Source: Anaerocolumna sp. (GTDB taxonomy: Bacteria; Bacillota; Clostridia; Lachnospirales; Lachnospiraceae). From it: a DNA stretch of 64,000 nt. The notes beneath the pieces were generated by a model, which saw only the letters and a list, made by a program, of their open reading frames with translations, did not search any database and was not told where the DNA came from. Each line of letters starts with the position of its first letter. Position 1 is the stretch's first letter. The DNA lies in the NCBI GenBank assembly GCA_029256725.1, contig JAQSXJ010000022.1, positions 1-64,000 of the forward strand, written 5' to 3'. Made by a program: the position numbers and the translations under genes. Below are positions 27,948-37,171 of this stretch, in pieces.

Positions 27948-28970
27948 ATGGAAAAAGAAAAAATCTTATCAGTTGAAAATTTAGAAGTGTCCTTTGATAC
28001 CTATGCAGGTGAGGTTCATGCAGTCCGTGGAGTCACCTGGCATCTGAACAAAAAAGAGACCATAGCCATTGTGGGCGAGTCTGGCTGCGGCAAATCCGTA
28101 TCTATCCAGACGGTTCTTGGACTGAATCCCAAAAACGGCAGGGTAAAAAAAGGAACCATTCAGTTTATGGGGGAGGACCTGCTTAAGAAAACACCTAAGG
28201 AAATGAGAAAAATTCAGGGGAATCAGATGTCTATCATCTTTCAAGACCCCTTTACTTATTTAAATCCCACTATGACAGTGGGTAAACAGATAACAGAAGT
28301 ATATCAAAAACATAAAAAAGTTACAGGCAAGCAGGCAGAGGAAAGGGTAATAGAGATTATGAAGCTCATCTCTCTTCCCAATCCGGAACAGAATATGAAG
28401 AACTATCCCCATCAGCTCTCCGGAGGTATGAGACAGCGTATTATGATTGCCATGGCGTTGATCTGTGACCCTAAGGTGCTTTTTGCCGATGAACCGACAA
28501 CTGCCCTGGATGTAACCATACAGGCACAGATAATAGAACTTATGAACGCTTTAAAGGAAAAGGTTGATACCTCGATTGTTCTGATAACCCACGATATGGG
28601 AGTTGTAGCCAATATGGCTGAACGGATCTATGTTATGTATGCCGGGCAGATAGTAGAACATGGAAGAGCGGAAGATATCTTTGAGCATCCGAAGCATCCT
28701 TACACTATGGGCCTGTTAAAATCAGTACCACGTTTAGATAAGAAAATAACCCAGGATTTATATTCCATCCCCGGAACCCCTCCTTATCTGCTGTTACCAC
28801 CCACAGGTTGTGCATTTACTGCCAGATGTCCCTATGCCATGAATATCTGTAAAAAATGTCAGCCTGAAAAGCAATACTTTGAAACAGAGCATAATGCTGC
28901 TTGTTGGCGAAATCATCCTGCCTGTATTGCAAAAATGAAGGATAGGAAGGCAGGAGAAGCATATGAGTAA
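27948..28970 (+). CDS. Peptide ABC transporter ATP-binding protein (DppD/OppD type)
   Basis: 340 residues from ATG 27948 (GAGG upstream); the frame is open 96 bases further but only from a TTG. Walker A GESGCGKS, signature LSGGMRQR, Walker B VLFADEPTT and switch ITHDMG are intact. The C-terminal oligopeptide-ABC cysteine cluster (CAFTARCPYAMNICKKC, later C) is present and in related proteins binds an iron-sulfur cluster. It overlaps the next gene by 8 bases. Confidence 0.95.
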   Translation: MEKEKILSVENLEVSFDTYAGEVHAVRGVTWHLNKKETIAIVGESGCGKSVSIQTVLGLNPKNGRVKKGTIQFMGEDLLKKTPKEMRKIQGNQMSIIFQDPFTYLNPTMTVGKQITEVYQKHKKVTGKQAEERVIEIMKLISLPNPEQNMKNYPHQLSGGMRQRIMIAMALICDPKVLFADEPTTALDVTIQAQIIELMNALKEKVDTSIVLITHDMGVVANMAERIYVMYAGQIVEHGRAEDIFEHPKHPYTMGLLKSVPRLDKKITQDLYSIPGTPPYLLLPPTGCAFTARCPYAMNICKKCQPEKQYFETEHNAACWRNHPACIAKMKDRKAGEAYE

Positions 28971-29916
28971 TACCTTATTGGAGTTAAAGAATGCGCACAC
29001 CTATTTTCAGGTAGAAAAGGGACTGTTAAAAGCAGTAAACGGTGTAAGCCTGACCCTTAGAAAGGGAGAAACCGTAGGATTAGTAGGTGAATCCGGTTGC
29101 GGGAAGAGTACCCTTGGTAAGACCTTAATGAGGCTTTATAAACCGCACAGCGGACAGGTGCTGTTTAAAGGGAAAGATATCTGGACATACAAAAGGAAAG
29201 AGAAGTTTCAATATAGAAAAGAAGTACAGATGATCTTTCAGGACCCCTATGCCTCTCTGGACCCAATAGGCATGGTGGGAGATACCATAGCAGAAGGGAT
29301 AGATATTCATGGTTTATACAAAGGGAAAGCCAGAACGAGTAGAATCCTGGAACTGCTTAAAATGGTAGGCTTAAACGAAGAACATATAAACCGGTTTCCC
29401 TATGAATTCTCCGGCGGACAACGCCAGAGAATCGGAATTGCCCGTGCACTGGCTGTGGAACCCGAGCTGATTATCTGTGATGAACCCATATCTGCCCTGG
29501 ACGTATCCATTCAGGCACAGATTGTCAATCTCCTAAAGAAACTTCAGAAGGAAATGGGCTTATCCTATCTGTTTATAACCCATGATCTGTCAATGGTTCG
29601 GCAGATATCAGACCGTATTGCAGTAATGTATCTGGGCTCCCTGGTGGAACTGGCACCCAGTGAGGAGATCTATGAGAAGAATTATCACCCCTATACCAGA
29701 GCTCTCTTATCAGCCATACCCATTGCTGATCCTAAAGTAGAGAACACCCGCAAGAGAATTCTGTTATCAGGAGATGTCCCAAGTCCCATTAATCTGAAAG
29801 AGGAATGCAGCTTCTGTATGCGTTGTCCTAATGTCATGGAGAAATGCAGAAAAAGCAGACCGGAATTAAAAGAAGTTTCTCCCGGACATTTTACGGCGTG
29901 TCATCTATATGAATAA
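28963..29916 (+). CDS. Peptide ABC transporter ATP-binding protein (DppF/OppF type)
   Basis: 317 residues. Walker A GESGCGKST, signature FSGGQRQRIGIARAL, Walker B LIICDEPISALD, switch ITHDLS. A C-terminal CSFCMRCPNVMEKCRKSRPE cysteine cluster matches the oligopeptide-ABC extension. GGAG lies inside the end of the preceding gene, so the two ATPases are translationally coupled. Confidence 0.95.
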   Translation: MSNTLLELKNAHTYFQVEKGLLKAVNGVSLTLRKGETVGLVGESGCGKSTLGKTLMRLYKPHSGQVLFKGKDIWTYKRKEKFQYRKEVQMIFQDPYASLDPIGMVGDTIAEGIDIHGLYKGKARTSRILELLKMVGLNEEHINRFPYEFSGGQRQRIGIARALAVEPELIICDEPISALDVSIQAQIVNLLKKLQKEMGLSYLFITHDLSMVRQISDRIAVMYLGSLVELAPSEEIYEKNYHPYTRALLSAIPIADPKVENTRKRILLSGDVPSPINLKEECSFCMRCPNVMEKCRKSRPELKEVSPGHFTACHLYE

Positions 29917-29964
29917 TAACAGGAAATGGAACTTACAAAGTGTTTTATAGAAGGAGGAAACTCT

Positions 29965-31353
29965 ATGATATCAGAACATGAAATCAGCAGTATCTTAGAA
30001 TGTGCACTGTCGGCCGGCGGAGACTTTGCGGAGCTGTTCTTTGAAGACCGGAGTGAAACCGGCATCAAGTGTTCCAGGGGGATTATCCAGAGTGTCAAGA
30101 GCCTCCATGGCTACGGTGCCGGGCTCTATCTCTTAAATGGCACCAACAGTGTTTATGTATATACCAACAACGTATCCCTGACCTCTCTTCTTGCCCTGGC
30201 AAAACAGGCAGGCTTACTTTTGGAAGCCGGAAATAAAGACAGCAAATATAAGAATATTAAGTTGAACCAGATACAATATATTAATCCCAATCCTATTACT
30301 TTAATCCCTTCTCAGGCCGGACAGGAAAAGAAAATCAAAGCCTTAACAGAAATTGATAAAGAAATCTGGAGCAGCGGTGTGAAGCTTCTGAATATGGAGG
30401 AAACCTATTCAGACTATGACCAGGAAGTGTTGATTGCCAATAGTGAAGGATTGTTGACAAAAGACCGCAGGATATACACAAAAGTACGTTTCAACTATGC
30501 GGTAGGGGATGAAAAAAGAGCGGCAACAGACTGGCATGACTATACCAAAGCCCAGGGCTTTGAGGCATTAAGCAATACAGACCTGGCAGCTGCTTATATA
30601 AAGGAAGAAATACAGGACACCCTGACAGAGCTTACGGCAGATCCCCTCAAATCCTGCAGGCTCCCGGTAGTAATTGAGGCGGGAAACGGAGGGACGCTGT
30701 GGCATGAGACCTGCGGACACAGTCTGGAGGCAACTGCAATCTCTAAGGGGCAGAGTGCTTTTGTAGGAAAGCTTGGGCAGAAGGTGGCCTCTGAACGGGT
30801 TACTCTTATTGATGATGGGACCCTTAACGGACTGTACGGTACTTCTGCTGTCGATGATGAAGGTCATAAGAGGCAGGAAAATATACTGATAGAAAACGGA
30901 ATCTTAAAGCAGTACCTTTGTGATCGTCTCCACGGCAGAAGAATTGGCATGGAGAGCAACGGCTGTGGGCGAAGACAGAATTATACCTATGCACCCGTAG
31001 CTCGCATGAGTAATACCTATCTGGCACCGGGAGCAGATGACGAAGAAGAGATGATAAGTTCTCTGGGGGAAGGCCTGTATGTGAAATCCTTGGGAGGAGG
31101 CACTGGCGGCATGCTCTTTTCTATTGCAGCCAGAGGAGCATATCTGATAAAGAATGGTAAAATAGACAGACCGGTTAAGAATGTAATGCTGACTGGTAGC
31201 GGAATAGATGTTATACAGAAAGTTGACCGGGTCGGAAGGACACTTAAGTATGATATGGGAGGCTTCTGTGGGGCTGCCTCCGGACTTCTGCCGACAACCA
31301 CTTTCCAGCCAAGGGTGCGTATATCGGAAATGGTAATCGGGGGAGGAGAATAA
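29965..31353 (+). CDS. tldD: TldD-type metalloprotease subunit
   Basis: 462 residues from ATG 29965, which has an excellent AAGGAGG seven bases upstream. The zinc-binding HExxxH motif is HETCGH at 247-252, and EAGNGGTLWHE precedes it; GTGGMLF and MLTGSG-like blocks follow. With TldE it forms a heterodimeric protease that cuts unstructured or modified peptides, for example microcin B17 and CcdA in enterobacteria. Here it is embedded in a peptide-uptake operon, so a digestive role on imported peptides is likely (inference). Confidence 0.93.
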   Translation: MISEHEISSILECALSAGGDFAELFFEDRSETGIKCSRGIIQSVKSLHGYGAGLYLLNGTNSVYVYTNNVSLTSLLALAKQAGLLLEAGNKDSKYKNIKLNQIQYINPNPITLIPSQAGQEKKIKALTEIDKEIWSSGVKLLNMEETYSDYDQEVLIANSEGLLTKDRRIYTKVRFNYAVGDEKRAATDWHDYTKAQGFEALSNTDLAAAYIKEEIQDTLTELTADPLKSCRLPVVIEAGNGGTLWHETCGHSLEATAISKGQSAFVGKLGQKVASERVTLIDDGTLNGLYGTSAVDDEGHKRQENILIENGILKQYLCDRLHGRRIGMESNGCGRRQNYTYAPVARMSNTYLAPGADDEEEMISSLGEGLYVKSLGGGTGGMLFSIAARGAYLIKNGKIDRPVKNVMLTGSGIDVIQKVDRVGRTLKYDMGGFCGAASGLLPTTTFQPRVRISEMVIGGGE

Positions 31354-31444
31354 TCTGGGGTTTACATGTGCCAAAACACATAGAAGGAGTTAGTGGATTC
31401 AGGAATATCAAATCGGAGATTTGATTTTCACGAAAGGGGTTAAG

Positions 31445-32797
31445 ATGAAGGAGCTAAACGCATATAAAGAAGCAATGAAGCAGCTGCCGGAGGAGATAAG
31501 AGAGGCAGAAGTGAACGCGGATAAACAGAATATTTTATCTGTTCAAATGTGTGACGGTAAGATTACGAGCTTATCCCTGTCCGACCAGACCACTTTGTTT
31601 GTCCGGGTCACCGGTGACAGCACAGGTTTCGTATCCACCGAAGATCTGGAGGAAGATGCAGGGGAGGTAATGTCTGCCGCTTTAGAGAACAGCCGCTATC
31701 TTAAAGCTGGAAAGGCAGAAAAGCTTCATACCCTGAGCACCCTGACAACCAACCTGCAGGAAACAGAGAAGAGCCATTCGGAACTGGACAGAGTAAAAGC
31801 GACTCTTCTTACGGTTACAAACAAGCTAAAGAACTGGTTCCCTGACCTAACAGCCATTACTGTCAGCGCAGAGGAACGAATACATACAGCAGGGGTGGTC
31901 AACAGTAACGGCTGTGACCAGACCTTTAGCAGAATAACAACAGAGATTACCATATCTGCTTATGAAAAAGGGGACGAGCAGAACTTTTTTCAACTGGAGA
32001 GTGCTTCTGAGTCAGCGTTTGAACGGATTGATTCCGAATTGCTTTATAAGAAGGTAGAACGCTGGAAAGCCAACAAGGTACCGGATACAGAGTGCTTAGC
32101 GGGGAGTTTTAGAGCGGTCTTAGATGGTTCTGTACTGGCTAATATGTTCGTGACAGCCTGGAAACTGTTTTCCGGACAGAGTTATATTGCCAACTCAACC
32201 CTATACAGTAATAAGTTGGGAAACAGGATAGCTTCAGATAGGGTTACTATAATGGATATGCCTGTAATGGAGAACTGCGGTTACGAATATCCTTTTGACT
32301 GTGAAGGAAGTGAAGGAATAGAGACTGTGCTGGTGGATAAAGGAATTCTAACGGGGCTTCTGCATAATATTGAGACCGCAGATGTCCTGGGAGTAAAGTC
32401 CACCGGAAATGCAGGGAGAACCCCCTCACTGGTAAAAGGAACGGATATTACCATTACTCCTAAGAATTTCTGTTTAAGACCCGGAGAGAAGAGCCTTGAA
32501 GAACTTCTTAAGGAACTGGGAGATGGTCTTTATATCTATCAGTCTTATGATGTATACCACTCTATCAATATTGGTTCGGGAGATTATACCATACCTTGCA
32601 ATGCAATCCTGATTAAGGATGGAAAGAGGGTGGGGAAAGCTGACGGCATGACCATGAATGGCAATATGTTAGATTTCTTTCAAAGTATACGTTCAGTTGG
32701 AAAAGAACTATCCTATAAACCGCTGGACCTGCATAAGGCTTATATGGCAGCAGCCCCTTCTGTACTGGTGGATGCTGTTACGGTCAGTGGAAGTTGA
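31445..32797 (+). CDS. pmbA: TldE/PmbA-type partner subunit
   Basis: 450 residues from ATG 31445 with AAGGGG upstream. The PmbA fold is shown by IPCNAILIKDGKRVGKADGM and STGNAGRTPSLVKGT, and the HExxxH zinc motif is absent, as expected of the non-catalytic TldE half. It is 91 bases downstream of tldD on the same strand. Confidence 0.92.
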   Translation: MKELNAYKEAMKQLPEEIREAEVNADKQNILSVQMCDGKITSLSLSDQTTLFVRVTGDSTGFVSTEDLEEDAGEVMSAALENSRYLKAGKAEKLHTLSTLTTNLQETEKSHSELDRVKATLLTVTNKLKNWFPDLTAITVSAEERIHTAGVVNSNGCDQTFSRITTEITISAYEKGDEQNFFQLESASESAFERIDSELLYKKVERWKANKVPDTECLAGSFRAVLDGSVLANMFVTAWKLFSGQSYIANSTLYSNKLGNRIASDRVTIMDMPVMENCGYEYPFDCEGSEGIETVLVDKGILTGLLHNIETADVLGVKSTGNAGRTPSLVKGTDITITPKNFCLRPGEKSLEELLKELGDGLYIYQSYDVYHSINIGSGDYTIPCNAILIKDGKRVGKADGMTMNGNMLDFFQSIRSVGKELSYKPLDLHKAYMAAAPSVLVDAVTVSGS

Positions 32798-32967
32798 TGA
32801 ACAGTATGAATACTTATGTCATTAATAGGTGCTGTTAACTATTTCCTATGTGGGTTATTCTTCTTAATTGATTAATATGTATTAATCCGAGATTATAATT
32901 TATTTTCATTGTTTATGCATCTGGCTAACATACATACGCCGGCTTATGCAACTACAGCATGTTATTA

Positions 32968-32999
32968 CAGAAGATTGAATAAACAGAAGATTGAATAAA
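32968..32999 (+). repeat. 16-bp tandem duplication
   Basis: CAGAAGATTGAATAAA occurs twice head to tail in the 250-base gap before the dipeptidase gene. No other signal is clear there except the ribosome site of the next gene. Confidence 0.85.
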
Positions 33000-33048
33000 C
33001 AACAGTTTAAAACTGCAGATATATCCTGTTTTAAGAATGGAGGTCATC

Positions 33049-34458
33049 ATGTACCGTAAGGAAATACACCAATTTATCAGGGAACACCAGCAGGAAATGT
33101 TTGAGGATGTGAAACAGCTGCTCCGCATTAACAGCGAACGGATGGAAGCAGAAGAAGGAAAACCTTTTGGCACAGGACCTGCAAAAGCTCTTGAGACTGC
33201 CTGTGATATCTTTCGCAACTATGGATTTACGTCAAAAAATTATGATAATTATGTGATAACAACAGACTTAAATGAGAAAGAAAATAAATTGGATATACTC
33301 GCTCACTTGGATGTAGTACCCGCAGGAAACGACTGGACAGTAACAGCGCCCTTTGAACCGGTGGTAAAGGACGGTAAGCTCTACGGCAGAGGTGCCGCTG
33401 ATGATAAAGGACCGGCTATAGCAGCTTTTTATGCCATGCGTGCGGTAAAAGAGCTTAAGATACCCTTGGAAGCAGGTGTCCGTCTGATATTGGGTTCTGA
33501 TGAAGAATGCGGCAGCAGTGATATAGATTATTACTATAAGAAGAATTCACCGGCACCTATGACGGTATCCCCGGATGCTGATTTTCCGGTTATAAATATT
33601 GAAAAAGGAGGATTGGCGGGGGATTTTTCAGCTGTTTATGAGGAAGAGAAAGAGCTGCCGCGAATTACCCGCGTAGACGGAGGGATGAAATTCAATGTAA
33701 TTCCCGCCAAGGCAGTAGCACTGGTAGAAGGACTATCCTGTGAGGACATAAAAGCTGCTGCACTCCAGTTAGAAGCAGCAACCGGGCTCCAATTTACAAT
33801 AAGCCCAGAGGAGCATGCTGTAAGAATTGAAGCGAAGGGTAGCTCAGCCCATGCTTCTGAGCCTTACAAAGGAAATAATGCATTGACCGGGTTATTGGAG
33901 CTCATAGCAGTCCTTCCTTTAGCGGATACCAAAGCCAACAATCTGCTTCGAGGAATTCACCGCCTTCTGCCCCATGGAGATTACTACGGAAAAGCCTTAG
34001 GCATTGCTATTGAAGATGACGAATCCGGTAAAACTACGGTAAGCTTTGATATATTTCACATGAATGAAACACAGTTATCCGGTTGCTTTGACTGCAGGGC
34101 TTCTATTGCAGCAACGAAGGAAAATACAGCAATGGTAGTAGAAAAGGTATTCAGGGAAGCTGGTCTAGCCCCCGGTGCGCTTAAGACTTATCCTCCCCAT
34201 TATGTTCCCGCAGATTCAGAGTTGGTTCAAGCACTCTTAACCAGCTATCATAGTATAACAGGCAGAGAGGAAAAGCCTATTGCTATCGGAGGAGGCACCT
34301 ATGTCCACGGAGTACCCGGAGGGGTTGCATTTGGATGTGCGGTAGCAGAAGTGGATAATCATATGCATGGACCAGATGAATTTATGACGGTAGAACAGCT
34401 TTTGTTATCGGCAGAGATTTATGCCGATGCCATTGTCCGTCTCTGTGGTAAAAAATAG
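33049..34458 (+). CDS. pepV: M20 dipeptidase, PepV/Sapep type
   Basis: 469 residues from ATG 33049 (GGAGG upstream). Metal and catalytic residues: H86 and D88 (AHLDVV), D119 (ADDKGP), E152-E153 (GSDEECGSSD), an Asp in SPDADFP and His in NHMHGPDEF. The lid-domain insert and total length match PepV, a cytoplasmic zinc dipeptidase that hydrolyses Xaa-Xaa dipeptides, often with an N-terminal beta-Ala or D-Ala. Within this operon it would finish the work of TldD/E. Confidence 0.92.
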   Translation: MYRKEIHQFIREHQQEMFEDVKQLLRINSERMEAEEGKPFGTGPAKALETACDIFRNYGFTSKNYDNYVITTDLNEKENKLDILAHLDVVPAGNDWTVTAPFEPVVKDGKLYGRGAADDKGPAIAAFYAMRAVKELKIPLEAGVRLILGSDEECGSSDIDYYYKKNSPAPMTVSPDADFPVINIEKGGLAGDFSAVYEEEKELPRITRVDGGMKFNVIPAKAVALVEGLSCEDIKAAALQLEAATGLQFTISPEEHAVRIEAKGSSAHASEPYKGNNALTGLLELIAVLPLADTKANNLLRGIHRLLPHGDYYGKALGIAIEDDESGKTTVSFDIFHMNETQLSGCFDCRASIAATKENTAMVVEKVFREAGLAPGALKTYPPHYVPADSELVQALLTSYHSITGREEKPIAIGGGTYVHGVPGGVAFGCAVAEVDNHMHGPDEFMTVEQLLLSAEIYADAIVRLCGKK

Positions 34459-34480
34459 ACTTTAGACTAAGAGGATATGT

Positions 34481-35692
34481 ATGAAATATGATTTTGATAC
34501 ACCGGTTGAACGCAAAGGATTCTCAAACTTAAAGGAAAACATGTCAGAGAAGACCGTAATAGAAGCAGGAAATGTAAGCTTCTGTGCTGGAGAGATGGAC
34601 TTTAAGACAGCACCGGCTATCGAGAAGATGACCTTAAAGCTTGCCAGGAACGGTTTATACGGATATACCGTCTGTGATGACACTTACCGGAACCAGGTAT
34701 GCAGATGGATGCAGGAACAAAGAGGCTTTCAGCTGCAGCCGGAATGGATTGTCCCAACCCTTGGTACCATACATTCCCTTGCAACGGCCATTCGTCTGCT
34801 GACAGCGGAGGGGGAAGAGATACTTGTAAATACTCCTTTTTACAGTAGGTATGAACAGGCAGCCAGACGGCTACACAGACAGACAGTAAAGAGCCCCATG
34901 CTGGTTATAGAAGGTCGCTTCAGACTGGACTTTGCGGATATGGAGGAGCGGATAAGAGCAGGCAATATCAAGCTGTTCGTATTCAGTAATCCCTGTAACC
35001 CTACGGGACAAATTTATGAAGAAGAGGAATTGGTAAAGCTTAAAGCACTTATGAAGAAATATAAGGTTTCCGTATTCTGTGATGAAATATTTGCAGAAAC
35101 TGTCTACGGGGGCAGGAGGGTAATGTCTTACTGCGAAATTGCCGGTGCAGAAGGTACCCTTGTAGCTACCTCTATGGGAAAAAGTTTTAATCTTACGGGT
35201 GCTAATCATGCCAATATCATAATCCCCGATGAGAAGCTGCGAGAGGAATTTATACGACAGAGAAATGCCGATCATTATGGCAGTATCGATCCCTGGATAT
35301 ATTCTGCACTGAGAGGAGCTTACAGTGCGGAAGGCGCAGACTGGTTGCGGCAGATGAATACTTACGTGGAAGAAAATATCTGTATGATAAAGGCTTTTTT
35401 TCAGAAAGAAGTGCCTGAGGTAAAGGTATATGGGGGCGAAGGAGCATATATCCTGTGGATGGACTGGAGCAGCCTGTTTCCTACAGCGGAGGAATTGTTT
35501 GATTTTCTGATCTACAAGGCATATCTGGATTTGGATCCGGGAATCCATTATGGTGAGGAATATTCCTGCTATACCAGAATGTGTGTAGCAAGCCCCAGAT
35601 ATCTGATTGAGAAAGCTTTGGCTATGCTTAAAAAGGCAGTGGAAGCTATTCGGCAGCAAGGGAAGCAGAATCCTCTTTTTACGGACGCCTGA
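34481..35692 (+). CDS. PatB/MalY-type PLP enzyme (C-S lyase or aminotransferase)
   Basis: 403 residues. PLP-binding Lys234 in TSMGKSFNLTG, NPCNPTG at 170-176 and D201 of FCDEIFAE mark fold-type I class I/II enzymes of the MalY/PatB group. These split cystathionine and related C-S bonds, giving pyruvate, ammonia and a thiol; some act as aminotransferases. GAGGA lies upstream. The overlap in context with PepV and the OCD-family gene suggests processing of a sulfur or diamino acid from imported peptides. Confidence 0.88.
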   Translation: MKYDFDTPVERKGFSNLKENMSEKTVIEAGNVSFCAGEMDFKTAPAIEKMTLKLARNGLYGYTVCDDTYRNQVCRWMQEQRGFQLQPEWIVPTLGTIHSLATAIRLLTAEGEEILVNTPFYSRYEQAARRLHRQTVKSPMLVIEGRFRLDFADMEERIRAGNIKLFVFSNPCNPTGQIYEEEELVKLKALMKKYKVSVFCDEIFAETVYGGRRVMSYCEIAGAEGTLVATSMGKSFNLTGANHANIIIPDEKLREEFIRQRNADHYGSIDPWIYSALRGAYSAEGADWLRQMNTYVEENICMIKAFFQKEVPEVKVYGGEGAYILWMDWSSLFPTAEELFDFLIYKAYLDLDPGIHYGEEYSCYTRMCVASPRYLIEKALAMLKKAVEAIRQQGKQNPLFTDA

Positions 35693-35726
35693 TTTGTATG
35701 TGTGCCGAGGCACGGAAGGAGTTAGC

Positions 35727-36674
35727 ATGGTTATTATCGAAAAGTACACAGCAGAAGGTTTATTAGACTATAAAAGCTGCATTGAGCTTATGAAAGAGAC
35801 TTTAATCAATCTGGAGGAAGGTAAATATGCCATGCCTCAGAGACTTATCTGTACCATGCCAAATACAGCTGCCTTTGGATTTATGCCGGCCTACGTGGGA
35901 GATTACTTTGGAGCTAAAGTTGTAACTGCATACTCGCCCAACGCAGGGACTGCGTATTCATCCCATATTGGATATGTAATGCTGTATGAAAGCCTTCACT
36001 GTACCGTAGCTGCAATGATAGAGGCGGGAAGCATAACAAAAATCCGAACAGGTTGTGTCAGCGCAGCCGCCACAGATCTTCTGGCAAGAAAAGACTCTCA
36101 TAAGCTGTCCTTCATAGGAGCAGGAGAGCAAGCTCGCTCCCATATGGAAGCAATTCGACTGGTTCGTGACATACAGGAAGTAACAGTGTATGACATACGA
36201 AAGGAGGCGGCAGAGCTGCTGGCCGCAGAATTCATAGAAAGTTACGGAGTAACAGTGCGTGTCTGTAATTCGGTTGAAGAGGCAGTTGGAGACAGCGATA
36301 TAATCTGTACCTTATGTCCGACGAAAGAGGCATATCTTAGCAGGACTATGGTAAGACCTGGTACTCATATCAATGCAGTGGGAACCTTTACACCCACAAC
36401 CCGTGAGGTTGCTTCAGATCTTATTGCAGCCTCCAGATTATATTCTGATAACACTCCTTCCTTACGCAAAGAAAGCGGTGAATATTTAATTCCTTTACAA
36501 GAAGGGATTATTACACAAGAGCATGTCATCGGTTCCTTGGGGGAGTTGCTGCTGAAAAGAAAAGAGGGCAGAATCTCAGATACAGATATCACTGTTTTTG
36601 ATGCTCTTGGACTGGCGGTAGAAGATGTAGCCAGCGCAAGAGCTATCTATGAAGCTTATGTAAGAGCAGAATAG
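35727..36674 (+). CDS. Ornithine cyclodeaminase / mu-crystallin family enzyme
   Basis: 315 residues from ATG 35727 with AAGGAG; the longer open frame overlaps the previous gene and has no ribosome site. NAD(P)-binding GAGEQARSH at 131-139, the substrate Arg region KIRTGCVSAAATDLLA, and GTFTPTTREVASDLIAA match the family. Members include ornithine cyclodeaminase, alanine dehydrogenase and ketimine reductases. The last group reduces cyclic ketimines derived from lanthionine or cystathionine. It ends the operon, 20 bases before the convergent HxlR gene. Confidence 0.88.
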   Translation: MVIIEKYTAEGLLDYKSCIELMKETLINLEEGKYAMPQRLICTMPNTAAFGFMPAYVGDYFGAKVVTAYSPNAGTAYSSHIGYVMLYESLHCTVAAMIEAGSITKIRTGCVSAAATDLLARKDSHKLSFIGAGEQARSHMEAIRLVRDIQEVTVYDIRKEAAELLAAEFIESYGVTVRVCNSVEEAVGDSDIICTLCPTKEAYLSRTMVRPGTHINAVGTFTPTTREVASDLIAASRLYSDNTPSLRKESGEYLIPLQEGIITQEHVIGSLGELLLKRKEGRISDTDITVFDALGLAVEDVASARAIYEAYVRAE

Positions 36675-36694
36675 AATAGAAAGCAATAAATTTT

Positions 36695-37003
36695 TTATGA
36701 TACAGAACTCTGTGCGGTCAGGTAGTCAGTTCCGTAACCATGCATTAATTCAAGAATCGGTATAATCTTTTGACCCAGTTCCGTCAGGGAATATTCAACT
36801 TTGGGGGGGACAACCGGGTAAACATTTCGGAGGATAAGTCCGTCTTCCTCCAGGCTTCTTGCTTTATAGCTAAGATACCAAAGGATTAGAATCTTACGCT
36901 TACCGGACAGAATATCCTGAACCAGAACCATGGGGCATTTATCAAATTTTATGCATTTATCACGCATATGGCATACTTCATGCATGTCTTCATTAATTGT
37001 CAT
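36695..37003 (-). CDS. HxlR-family regulator lacking the DNA-recognition helix
   Basis: 102 residues with TAGGAG upstream. The N-terminal half (CPMVLVQDILSGKRKILILW) and the wing region (SLEEDGLILRNVYPVVPP, then KVEYSLTELG) are classical HxlR. Between WYLSYKA (residue 48) and RSLEEDG (residue 49) the usual RFNE...KMLT...LR block of about 25 residues is missing, without frameshift. That block contains the recognition helix, so DNA binding should be lost or altered. Cysteines 11, 17 and 23 remain. Related HxlR proteins sense electrophiles or redox state. Confidence 0.85.
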   Translation of the reverse strand: MTINEDMHEVCHMRDKCIKFDKCPMVLVQDILSGKRKILILWYLSYKARSLEEDGLILRNVYPVVPPKVEYSLTELGQKIIPILELMHGYGTDYLTAQSSVS

Positions 37004-37049
37004 AGAAACTCCTATCTATAGGTTTGAATAGTTTTAAGTATCTTTTTGG

Positions 37050-37103
37050 GTACTATAGTACTTTTTAGTGCCTACTTGTCTAAAAGGTACCGTGTGTTAT
37101 AAT
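37050..37103 (+). promoter_or_regulatory. Promoter and palindrome of the divergent HxlR/Cys-rich gene pair
   Basis: GTACTATAGTAC (37050-37061) is a perfect palindrome with a second AGTGCCTAC-type partial copy beside it. Next come TTGTCT (37076-37081), 16 bases and TATAAT (37098-37103), reading toward the Cys-rich gene. HxlR-family sites often contain TACT...AGTA, so this is a plausible operator for the neighbouring regulator. Confidence 0.65.
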
Positions 37104-37171
37104 TATAACAGTCTTGATCATAAAAGCAATGGTCAGACTTCATATTGCACGATGGATAAAAGGAGGCATTC

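Noticed and set aside
30904-31374. 156-codon minus-strand frame inside tldD
   Set aside because: Antisense shadow without a start signal; tldD has the zinc motif and a strong SD on the plus strand.
34871-35749. 292-codon open frame on the minus strand opposite the PatB-like gene
   Set aside because: Its translation has no recognisable domain and lies entirely antisense to a gene with clear PLP motifs and a ribosome site; long antisense frames are common in such coding regions.
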